This document shows positions 1 through 6,900 of a stretch of 17,190 nt of DNA, in pieces. Position 1 is the stretch's first letter, and each line of letters begins with the position of its first letter. Source of the stretch: Acidimicrobiaceae bacterium (lineage in GTDB: Bacteria; Actinomycetota; Acidimicrobiia; Acidimicrobiales; RAAP-2); the NCBI GenBank assembly GCA_003131665.1, contig PKWA01000082.1, positions 1 through 17,190 of the forward strand, read 5' to 3'. Both the position numbers and the translations under genes were made by a program. The notes beneath the pieces are model-generated. The model saw nothing but the letters and a program-made list of their open reading frames with translations. It was not told the origin of the DNA and did not search any database.

Positions 1-25
1 TCACACCGACCTTTATCCGTCAATC

Positions 26-157
26 CTACTGAGACGCCGCGAACGCGAAGGGCCCCGTTAGGCGTCGGACGCCGTTTACCTGCGGCGAGGTGACCTCGAG
101 AATCTTGCCCTGGCCGCTGTGTCGTAAAGTGACCTCACCCACCCGAGCGCCGCTCAC
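26..157 (-). CDS. doubtful 43-residue small ORF
   Basis: This is an open frame with a GTG start at 157 and a TAG stop at 26-28; an in-frame TAA at 170-172 blocks any extension upstream. An AAAGG lies about nine bases before the GTG, inside the palindrome at 161-172. Most third codon positions are G or C, which fits the neighbouring genes. The product would be short, basic and rich in Val, Gly and Arg, with no motif I recognise. It would be transcribed divergently from the FAH-family gene. A 43-codon frame of this kind can easily arise by chance in GC-rich DNA, so this is only a possibility. The plus strand of positions 1-61 also has an open frame ending in TAG, which could be the tail of a gene outside the window, but nothing supports it. 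Confidence 0.2.
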   Translation of the reverse strand: MSGARVGEVTLRHSGQGKILEVTSPQVNGVRRLTGPFAFAASQ

Positions 158-160
158 TAT

Positions 161-172
161 TAAAGGCCTTTA
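161..172. promoter_or_regulatory. 12-bp perfect palindrome before the FAH-family gene
   Basis: TAAAGGCCTTTA is perfectly self-complementary and ends five bases before the ATG at 178. It could be a small operator overlapping the start region, or it could simply supply an AAAGG ribosome-binding site to the gene at 178 (spacing 11, longer than ideal). The match is seen directly in the sequence; any regulatory role is inference. Confidence 0.3.
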
Positions 173-177
173 TACCA

Positions 178-1029
178 ATGCGACTGGCAAATCTCGCCGG
201 ACGATCGACCATCGTTACCAACGACGGGCTGATCGACGTGGCCACGAGCTCTCAGGGCGCCTTTTCGGCTTCAGTCGATAAGTGCATAGGTCAACTCGAC
301 AAACTTCAAAAGTGGTTCGAGACAGCTCAGCCACAAGTCGGTGACGCGTTGACTCCAGAGGAGCTGTTCGGCGACCCTCGATTGGGTCCAGTGGTGACCA
401 GCCCCCAGCAGATCTTCGCGATCGGAATCAACTATCGACACCACGCCGAAGAGATGGGTCGAGCGTTGCCCGAAGAACCCATGGTGTTCACCAAGTTCAT
501 TTCGGCGCTCTGTGGACCCAATGACGAGTTGCCGGTGCCGAGCGCGACCACCGACTTTGAAGTCGAGCTCGTCGTGATCATCGGTGCCTCGGCTCGAAAC
601 GTTTTGGAGGAGAATGCCCTTAACGCGGTCGCTGGCTACTGCGTAGGTCAAGATTTTTCAGAGCGAACGCTTCAGATGAAGGGCACGCCCGCGCAGTTCT
701 CTCTCGCGAAATCATTTCGCCACTTCATGCCGATAGGCCCCTGGCTGACCACTGCTGATGAGATAACAAACCCCAACAAACTCTCCATTCGCTGTGGCGT
801 CAACGGCGTGGAGTATCAGAATTCCAACACCGACGACATGGTTTTTGGCGTGGCGCGGCTCGTCAGTTATCTCAGCAATATCGTCGAGCTTCGTCCTGGT
901 GACGTGATATTTACCGGTAGCCCTCACGGCGTGGGCGTCGCTCAGACACCGCCGCTGTTCCTGAAACCCGGCGACCGCATCGTCTCTGAAATCCAAGGAC
1001 TCGGAAAGATTGAGAATCTGGCGGTGTAG
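178..1029 (+). CDS. fumarylacetoacetate hydrolase family protein
   Basis: The 283-residue product has the FAH-family catalytic fold. Members hydrolyse or hydrate acylpyruvate-like and oxo-dioic acids in aromatic and amino acid breakdown, using a divalent metal. The start MRLANLAGR is typical of the family, as is a short N-terminal domain (about residues 1-75) before the core. Seen in the core are GINYRHHAEEMG at 83-94, the metal ligands E128 and E130 (in DFEVELVV) with D159 (in GQDFSER), and a C-terminal GDVIFTGSPHGVG segment. Length is normal for the single-domain family. The exact substrate (acylpyruvate, fumarylpyruvate, 2-hydroxyhepta-2,4-diene-1,7-dioate or oxaloacetate) cannot be read from sequence. 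The next gene, an exonuclease 88 bases downstream, gives no metabolic hint. The Shine-Dalgarno signal is weak (AAAGG at 162-166). Confidence 0.9.
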   Translation: MRLANLAGRSTIVTNDGLIDVATSSQGAFSASVDKCIGQLDKLQKWFETAQPQVGDALTPEELFGDPRLGPVVTSPQQIFAIGINYRHHAEEMGRALPEEPMVFTKFISALCGPNDELPVPSATTDFEVELVVIIGASARNVLEENALNAVAGYCVGQDFSERTLQMKGTPAQFSLAKSFRHFMPIGPWLTTADEITNPNKLSIRCGVNGVEYQNSNTDDMVFGVARLVSYLSNIVELRPGDVIFTGSPHGVGVAQTPPLFLKPGDRIVSEIQGLGKIENLAV

Positions 1030-1117
1030 CGTCCATCCTTCTTTCGCGCTGAGTGAAGAGCCCATTGGCCCGTGAGCGACTCAGTAACCTGATCGGAATG
1101 GAGAACGAGAGCGGCGG

Positions 1118-1816
1118 GTGACGGTCTACGTTGGCTTTGACCTTGAAACGACGGGCATCAGTTCGTTTCGCGACGTTCCGGTCTCGTACGGCTTCGTCGA
1201 GCACGTACGCAGTGCCAACGAAATCGAGACGCGACGTGAGGACGGCTACGTCAATCCCGGTACGGCGATTCCTGCGGGTGCGTCGGCAATTCATGGCATT
1301 ACTGACGCCATGGTGAAGGACGCACCTGTCCTCGAGGACGCCGTGGAGACCATCACGCAGCGACTCACGTCGATCTGGTCCTCGGGTGGGGTGATCGTGG
1401 GCATGAACGTGTCCTACGACCTCACCATGGTCGACTCGCTCTGTCAGCGACTGGCCGTGGCGACGCTAGAAGAACGTGGCACCGTGGGGCCCGTTTTCGA
1501 CATTCTCATCCTCGATCGTCACTTTGATAAGTGGCGCAAAGGAGCTCGAAAATTGACCGACCTGTGCGTTCACTACGGTGTCACGCTGGCTGGTGCCCAC
1601 TCTGCCGTGGCGGACGCCGAGGCGAGCCTCAGCGTCTTGGAAGCGATGCAACTGCAGTACCCCGCGATAGGAGAGATTCCCGTCTCGGCGATCAATGACA
1701 CCTCACGCGCCTGGTACCAAGTGTGGCTCGCCAGTTTCTCTACTTACTTGGAAAAGAAGGGCGAAGGACCAATTAACATCGGGCGCTACGAATGGCCCAT
1801 TCATCAAGACCGGTAG
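1118..1816 (+). CDS. DEDDh-family 3'-5' exonuclease (DnaQ-like)
   Basis: The 232-residue protein has all three exonuclease motifs of the DEDDh superfamily: Exo I FDLETTG with D8 and E10, Exo II NVSYDLTMVD with D101, and Exo III HSAVADAE with H161 and D166. These five residues bind two metal ions and cleave DNA or RNA from the 3' end. It is a stand-alone exonuclease: no polymerase, helicase or UvrC-like domain is attached, so it may be a proofreading or repair nuclease or an RNase T-like enzyme. The GTG start at 1118 places motif I seven residues from the N terminus, as expected for a free exonuclease. The C-terminal part, about residues 185-232, is not recognised. It converges with the VOC gene, leaving 35 bases between stops and no clear terminator. 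Confidence 0.9.
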   Translation: MTVYVGFDLETTGISSFRDVPVSYGFVEHVRSANEIETRREDGYVNPGTAIPAGASAIHGITDAMVKDAPVLEDAVETITQRLTSIWSSGGVIVGMNVSYDLTMVDSLCQRLAVATLEERGTVGPVFDILILDRHFDKWRKGARKLTDLCVHYGVTLAGAHSAVADAEASLSVLEAMQLQYPAIGEIPVSAINDTSRAWYQVWLASFSTYLEKKGEGPINIGRYEWPIHQDR

Positions 1817-1851
1817 GTAGTTGTCGAGGGACATTGTTTCCTTTGTTACCT

Positions 1852-2244
1852 CTAATGAGCAATCTCCCAAATGTGACCACCAGGGTCCTTGAAGCTGGCC
1901 GTACGGATACCCCAGCTTCGGTCCATCGGACCATTCAACAATTTGACTCCACGACGTATCAACTCCTCGCACGTCGCGTCAACGTCGTCCACCGCAATCG
2001 TGAACTGGACTCGTGATCCTGATTCGAAAGTTGCCACGGGCGCGGGGGCGATGAGTTCGTGCGCCGAATCGATCTGAAGCAGATTGATGAGTGAGAGACC
2101 GAAGCTAAAGACAGCGGAGTTCTCGTCCTCGTAGTACACGGGTAGGTTGAAAATTTCAATGTAGAACTGTTTGGTTTCGGCAAGATTTTCGACGAAGAGC
2201 GTGATGGCCGCAATCTGTTTGGGCTGGTCGTCCCATTCACTCAC
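1852..2244 (-). CDS. VOC (glyoxalase/dioxygenase-fold) family protein
   Basis: The 130-residue product has the paired beta-alpha-beta-beta-beta modules of the vicinal-oxygen-chelate superfamily. The first module begins ITLFVENLAETKQFY (about residues 14-28). The second contains QFTIAVDDVDATCEELIRRGV (about 79-99) and ends with the characteristic SFKDPGGHIWEIAH tail. Family members include glyoxalase I, extradiol dioxygenases and antibiotic-resistance binding proteins; many small single-domain members have no known substrate, and this one cannot be assigned. The start is GTG at 2244, chosen because a strong GAGGAGG lies seven bases upstream. It lies downstream of tRNA-Pro on the same strand with 129 bases between them, and converges with the exonuclease gene. 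Confidence 0.88.
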   Translation of the reverse strand: MSEWDDQPKQIAAITLFVENLAETKQFYIEIFNLPVYYEDENSAVFSFGLSLINLLQIDSAHELIAPAPVATFESGSRVQFTIAVDDVDATCEELIRRGVKLLNGPMDRSWGIRTASFKDPGGHIWEIAH

Positions 2245-2251
2245 TGCAGTA

Positions 2252-2258
2252 CCTCCTC
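2252..2258 (-). promoter_or_regulatory. strong Shine-Dalgarno site for the VOC gene
   Basis: GAGGAGG on the minus strand sits seven bases before the GTG at 2244. It is the strongest ribosome-binding site in the window and fixes the start of the VOC gene at a GTG codon. Confidence 0.7.
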
Positions 2259-2373
2259 AAGACCGTAAGTGCGAATCTAACAAGTGCGGTCGTCTCGAGA
2301 AGTTCAATACGATCAGCAGGTTTCAGTCGGAATCGATGCAACGAGCCGGGAATGAGTCCCAAAATGGTCAGGT

Positions 2374-2452
2374 TGGTCGGGCTGGGGAGATTTGAACTCC
2401 CGATCTCTCGGCCCCCAGCCGAGCGCTCTAGACCAAACTAAGCCACAGCCCG
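2374..2452 (-). tRNA. tRNA-Pro, anticodon GGG, CCA encoded
   Basis: On the minus strand the acceptor stem CGGGCTG (2446-2452) pairs perfectly with CAGCCCG (2378-2384). The D arm has stem GCTT/GAGC. The anticodon stem CTCGG/CCGAG encloses the seven-base loop CTGGGGG, which gives anticodon GGG reading CCC (proline). The variable loop has five bases, and the T arm is GGGAG/CTCCC around TTCAAAT. A discriminator A is followed by an encoded CCA at 2374-2376. The cloverleaf is complete with no mismatch in the acceptor, anticodon or T stems. The gene lies 27 bases after the small gene behind thiS, so it may share that transcript as well as having its own promoter. Confidence 0.96.
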
Positions 2453-2462
2453 TGAAGGAGCA

Positions 2463-2468
2463 ATCCTA
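2463..2468 (-). promoter_or_regulatory. possible -10 hexamer of tRNA-Pro
   Basis: TAGGAT on the minus strand lies ten bases before the mature tRNA 5' end. It matches the TAnnnT pattern of housekeeping actinobacterial promoters and would start transcription only a few bases upstream of the tRNA. No good -35 box is visible at the usual distance, so the call is tentative. Confidence 0.35.
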
Positions 2469-2479
2469 GCCCGAGCGAT

Positions 2480-2632
2480 TTAACTGCCTGGGCGTGAACC
2501 GTGACTTTGTGCGGGATTGGTGAGCCACGCGCGGGCTTCGCAGAGAGACGCAATGGTCTCTCCAGTGGCTTTGGCCTGAAGTGCTTCGAGAATCCGTAGA
2601 TCCAAAGCGGCGACCACTTCATCGACTGCCAT
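2480..2632 (-). CDS. 50-residue hypothetical protein downstream of thiS
   Basis: This short gene runs from ATG at 2632 to TAA at 2480-2482. AAAGGAG at 2638-2644 is five bases before the ATG, and the ATG follows the thiS stop by 13 bases, so translation is well signalled and probably coupled to the thiO-thiS operon. The product starts MAVDEVVAALDLRILEALQA. Residues 2-22 and 24-36 look helix-forming, with one Cys (31) and one Trp (36), and a polar tail rich in Ser, Pro and Gly follows. There is no signal peptide, membrane segment or motif I recognise. In many bacteria thiG follows thiS, but this is far too small to be ThiG and does not resemble a fragment of it. It could be an unannotated small protein or a partner of ThiS/ThiO; no function is claimed. 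Confidence 0.62.
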   Translation of the reverse strand: MAVDEVVAALDLRILEALQAKATGETIASLCEARAWLTNPAQSHGSRPGS

Positions 2633-2637
2633 GTTGT

Positions 2638-2644
2638 CTCCTTT
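2638..2644 (-). promoter_or_regulatory. Shine-Dalgarno site of the 50-residue gene
   Basis: AAAGGAG on the minus strand starts one base after the thiS stop codon and is five bases from the next ATG. Its strength and spacing are the main reason for believing the small downstream gene is translated. Confidence 0.6.
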
Positions 2645-2645
2645 G

Positions 2646-2840
2646 CTAACCGCCGGCGGCGGCCGTCACAATCTCGATACTGCATCTGTCTTGGACAACG
2701 GTGCTCGGCCACTCCGCACGGCGCAAAATCTCACCGTTGATCGCCACCGCTATCCCGCGGGAATCTATGTCGAGACGCTGCAAGAGTGCCTCTATCGTCT
2801 CTGGAAGAAACTCTTCTTCGTTTCCGTTCACGTGGATCAC
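2646..2840 (-). CDS. thiS: sulfur carrier protein ThiS
   Basis: The 64-residue ubiquitin-like protein ends in the obligatory Gly-Gly. That terminus is adenylated and converted to a thiocarboxylate that donates sulfur to the thiazole ring of thiamine on ThiG. The sequence begins VIHVNGNEEEF (first codon GTG, read as Met) and contains the ThiS-like IAVAINGEILRR segment and the AAAGG tail. The frame stays open further upstream, to 2924, but the start at 2840 is preferred: it gives the normal ThiS length, and its GTG overlaps the TGA of thiO as GTGA, implying translational coupling. The extra upstream residues look like out-of-frame thiO sequence. thiG and an adenylyltransferase (ThiF/MoeB-like) are needed for function but are not in this window. 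Confidence 0.92.
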   Translation of the reverse strand: MIHVNGNEEEFLPETIEALLQRLDIDSRGIAVAINGEILRRAEWPSTVVQDRCSIEIVTAAAGG

Positions 2841-3907
2841 GAAAGGCTTTGCGCAAAACCAAGGGCTTGGTTCGCCGCCAGCGGAGCGAGCGTGACACCG
2901 TGGCGATAGTGACCGGACGACCAAGCCCAGCGATCTTGAACAATTTCAAAAAATGGCGCGAGATCGTTGCTCGCCGGTCGAAGACCCTGACGGGTCTCGA
3001 CGAACGACGCCGATTCGAGCGACGGAACGACGTCCAGCGCGTCGCGAAGCAGTCGCTGGAGCTCGCCCACTTCGACGAGAATATCTTGATGTTCGTCCGA
3101 CGACGCACCTAGGACGCCGTAACCACCGGGTCGACTCACCATGTAAAAGGACCGCCCTCGTACGTAGGCGCGCAACATCGGTCGAGACGAGCGGTCGGGT
3201 CCACGCACACGGACGGTGGTGCCTCGTACGGGTCGTACGGCCTTCGCCACCCTTTCGGCCACGCCGCGTGGTAGAGGGCTCGCGCCGGTCGCCAAGATAC
3301 CCACGTCAGCTCGCCACGACCCTTCGGCGGTCGTCACCTCGACCTGGTTGTTCTGAGATGAGGCGCTGAGCACCTGCTGGCGCACCACGTCGACGCCGAG
3401 AGCGTCATTGGCCCGGGCGAGCAGCGCGACGACCTGATCGGGGTCGACCCAGGCGTCACTAGCCAGGAACAGACCCTCTCGAATCCCCGCCGAGACGTCT
3501 TCAAACATCTCGTCGCAGTCCTCTCTTAAGACTCGAAGAGGCTTTGCGCCGAAACTGTGGGCGACACCTTCAAATTGATCAATCAGGCGTCGATCGCTGG
3601 CGTCAAAGCCAACCAGCAACGTGCCGTTTTCGCACAGATCTAGTTCCGTACCTGTAACTTCGTAAAGATCCCGCGAGACTTCGCGCCAGGCCGACAGCGC
3701 GCCAAGCTGTTGTCGGTAGTTCTCTTCTTCACCGGAAGATATCTCGGCGCCGGGCGCGATCATTCCTGCGGCCGCCCACGTCGCCCCGGTGCCCGGCGAA
3801 GGATCAAAGAGAGTGACACGCCAGCCCGCGCGCGCGAGACGAAAGGCGCTGGTGACGCCGATGACGCCACCACCCACCACTAACGCGTCGCCGCGAGTCG
3901 AACTCAC
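2837..3907 (-). CDS. thiO: glycine oxidase ThiO
   Basis: This 356-residue FAD-dependent amine oxidase (DAO family) oxidises glycine to dehydroglycine (iminoacetate), the precursor of the thiazole ring of thiamine in aerobic bacteria. The N terminus has the dinucleotide-binding pattern G12-x-G14-x2-G17 (VVGGGVIG) followed by an acidic end of the second strand (LFDPS). TWAAAGMIAP is the conserved FAD-contact loop. The C-terminal part has ETRQGLRPASNDLAPFF and GHYRHG (332-337), both typical of ThiO. The GTG start at 3907 has no clear Shine-Dalgarno sequence but leaves only a few residues before the FAD motif. The gene overlaps thiS by four bases. It is divergent from gltB across about 79 bases. 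I see no TPP riboswitch in that short upstream gap. Confidence 0.92.
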   Translation of the reverse strand: MSSTRGDALVVGGGVIGVTSAFRLARAGWRVTLFDPSPGTGATWAAAGMIAPGAEISSGEEENYRQQLGALSAWREVSRDLYEVTGTELDLCENGTLLVGFDASDRRLIDQFEGVAHSFGAKPLRVLREDCDEMFEDVSAGIREGLFLASDAWVDPDQVVALLARANDALGVDVVRQQVLSASSQNNQVEVTTAEGSWRADVGILATGASPLPRGVAERVAKAVRPVRGTTVRVRGPDRSSRPMLRAYVRGRSFYMVSRPGGYGVLGASSDEHQDILVEVGELQRLLRDALDVVPSLESASFVETRQGLRPASNDLAPFFEIVQDRWAWSSGHYRHGVTLAPLAANQALGFAQSLS

Positions 3908-3946
3908 GCGACCAGCGTAGGGGCCAGCGTCTCGACGCTCATTCGG

Positions 3947-3952
3947 TATAGT
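3947..3952 (+). promoter_or_regulatory. candidate -10 box of the gltBD promoter
   Basis: TATAGT in the thiO-gltB gap is a good -10 match and would start transcription near 3959, leaving a leader of roughly 28 bases before the ATG at 3987. The -35 region is not recognisable. If the site is used, the in-frame GTG at 3954 lies upstream of the transcript start and cannot be the gltB start. Confidence 0.4.
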
Positions 3953-3986
3953 TGTGGCGGGTCAGCGTTGCCCCAATGAGAACGCT

Positions 3987-6900
3987 ATGACCAAGAACCT
4001 CTACGACCCTACTTTCGAGCACGACGCCTGCGGCGTGGGCCTGGTCGCGGACCTCACCGGCCACGCGACCAACGCCACGGTCCTCGACGCGTTGACCATC
4101 CTCGAGAATCTCGAGCATCGAGGAGCCACCGGTTCTGACGTGGACTCCGGAGACGGTGCGGGCATCCTCATCCAGATGCCTGACGCGTTCATCCGCACAC
4201 TCTTTGGCTCAGCGGTGCCCCCACGCGGCGTCTACGGCGTAGCGAACTGGATGATTCCTCCGCGGCTAGACCTCGAGCGCGCTCGTCAGACGATTGATCA
4301 AGTTCTGTCGCGCGTGGGGCTGTCATCGTCAGGCTGGCGCGACGTACCGGTAAATTCATCCATTCTTGGACCGACGTCAAGAGCCTCGGAGCCGCTGTTC
4401 GCCCAACAGTTGATCGTACGGTCCGCGGATCATGGCGCGCTCGACCTCGAACGAGCGTTGTACTGTGCACGAAAAGTGCTGGAACACACGCTCGATATTT
4501 ACGCGTCATCGTGTTCGTCCAAAGTGTTGATCTATAAGGGCATGCTGTCGTCGCCCCAGTTGCGGAACTACTTCGATGATCTCGGCGATGAACGAGTGAC
4601 ATCGGCGATCGCGATCGTGCACAGTCGCTTTTCTACCAACGTGTTGCCTCGCTGGGATCTCGCACAACCGTTTCGCTATATCGCGCACAACGGCGAGATC
4701 AATACGATTCGCGGAAACCGGAATTGGATGACCGCTCGAGAGACCACGATTGAGAGTGATGTACTGCCGCTGCCCGTCAGTGAACTCACGCCGATCATTA
4801 CACCGGACATGAGTGACTCGGCCAGTTTCGACGAGGTCGTCGAGCTACTGGTTCACTCTGGACGGTCCTTACCCCACGCGATTTTGATGATGATTCCCGA
4901 GGCGTGGGAGCGTTCCAGCGCCATGAGTCCCGATCGACGAGCTTTCTATCGCTATCACGCGGGCCTGATGGAGCCCTGGGACGGTCCGGCGTCGGTGACG
5001 TTCTGCGACGGGAACGTTGCCGGTGCGGTGCTCGATCGCAACGGACTGCGGCCCGCTCGATACTGGATTACGAAGGATCAACGCGTCATACTCGCAAGTG
5101 AAGTCGGGGTCTTACCAATTGAGCCTTCCAATATCGAGCGAAAGGGGCGCCTGCAGCCGGGACGAGTCTTCTTGGTTGACGTCGAACAGGGCCGCGTCAT
5201 TGAAGATGACGAGCTCAAGGCCACGCTGGCGGCCCAGGCGCCGTACGCCGAATGGCTTGAACGTCACCAGATCTCACTTGACGCAATCGACTCACCCGCG
5301 ACGCTGACGCCCGAGCACGACTCGATCGTTCGCCAACAGAAGAGTTTCGGCTACAGCGAAGAGGACTTGCGTCTCATCATTCGTCACATGGCCCAGGTGG
5401 GCGAGGAACCCATTGGCTCGATGGGCTCGGACACCCGATTACCAGTGCTTTCTTCGATGCCGCGTTCGATCTTTGACTACTTCACCCAACTCTTCGCTCA
5501 GGTGACCAATCCGCCACTGGACGCCATTCGCGAAGAGCTCGTGACCTCGACGCGCGTCGTAATCGGAGGAGAAGAGAACCTTCTTCGTGAAAGCGAAGAG
5601 CACTGTCATCAGATTGTGCTGGCGTCACCGGTCTTGAGCGTGCAGGAACTCGTCAAGATTCGCTACATCGACGAACAGGTCGGTGTCGAGGGCTTTCGTA
5701 CCGCGGCCATTGACGGGCTCTTCGCGGCCAACGGCCCGCAGAGCGCCGCCGAGCGCCTCGCCCACGCCCTTACTGAGGTGTCGAACGAGGTAGTCGAGCA
5801 GGTCCGCGCGGGCGTCAACGTCGTGATCTTGAGCGACCGCGGCACGTCCACGACGCACGCGGCGATTCCGAGTCTCTTGCTGACCTCGGCGGTGCACCAT
5901 CGGCTTGTGGCTGAGCACCTGCGTACGAACGCGGCGCTCATTATTGAGGCCGGCGACGTACGTGAGGTACATCACGTAGCTCTGCTGCTCGGCTTTGGGG
6001 CCTCCGCGGTATGTCCGTATCTCGCTTATGAGTCGATCGATGCCTTGATGCAAGAGGGCGAATTGAACGAACTGACCGCCTTTGAAGCCCGCTACCAGTA
6101 CGGAAAGACGCTGAATAAAGGCGTCGTGAAGGTCATGTCCAAGATGGGCGTCAGCACGGTCGCCAGCTACGTGGGCTCTCAACTTTTCGAACCGGTTGGA
6201 CTCTCTGATGACGTTCTCAGCCGATACTTTCCGGGTTTTCGCTCTCGCCTCGGGGGCGCCACTCTCGAACATCTCGCTCGCGACGTCCTGCGCTGGCACG
6301 CCAGCGCGTTCGCGCCCGAGGTGGGCGAGAGCGTTGAGATCACGAATCACGGCGAGTATCAGTGGCGCCGCGACGGCGAACTTCATCTGTTCAATCCCCG
6401 CACGGTCCAGAAACTTCAACACGCCACGCGCGAAAAGCGATTCGACCTCTTTAAGGAGTACACCACGCTCGTCGACGAACAGAGCAGTGGCAAGCTGACC
6501 CTGCGCTCGCTGCTTTCGTTGGTGCCGAGTTCGTCGCCTCTGAAACTTGAGGAAGTCGAAGGCGTGGCGTCAATCGTCAAGCGCTTTAGCAGCGGCGCGA
6601 TGTCCTACGGTTCGATCTCCCAAGAGGCGCACACGACCCTCGCCGTGGCCATGAATCGACTCGGCGCCAAATCCAACACGGGCGAAGGGGGAGAGGATGA
6701 GGAGCGCTTCGACACGTCCAATCCTCGCGAGAACGCCCGCTCGGCAATTAAGCAAGTGGCCTCAGGGCGCTTCGGGGTCACCAGTCGGTATCTGGTAAAT
6801 GCCGACGATCTACAGATCAAGATCGCTCAAGGGGCCAAGCCCGGCGAAGGTGGACAGCTACCGGGGTCCAAGGTCTACACCTGGATCGCCAAGACCCGTC

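Noticed and set aside
1040..1110. Resemblance to a TPP riboswitch (GCTGAG and ACCTGATCGGA) before the exonuclease gene
   Set aside because: The 5' GGGG segment, the P5 stem and the GCGTAGGGA-like end are missing, and the downstream gene is not thiamine-related. A CTGAGA at 29-34 fails for the same reasons.
2374..2452. tRNA-Pro as an integration (att) site for a mobile element
   Set aside because: I see no second copy of the tRNA 3' end and no integrase or foreign-looking genes nearby; the flanks are housekeeping genes.
2428..2712. 94-codon minus-strand frame covering the region behind thiS
   Set aside because: It overlaps the tRNA-Pro and the end of thiS, has an unnatural composition, and runs out of frame with the better-supported 50-codon gene that has a strong ribosome-binding site.
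2841..2924. N-terminal extension of ThiS up to 2924
   Set aside because: It would be entirely inside thiO in another frame and make ThiS abnormally long; the GTGA overlap start at 2840 gives the standard size.
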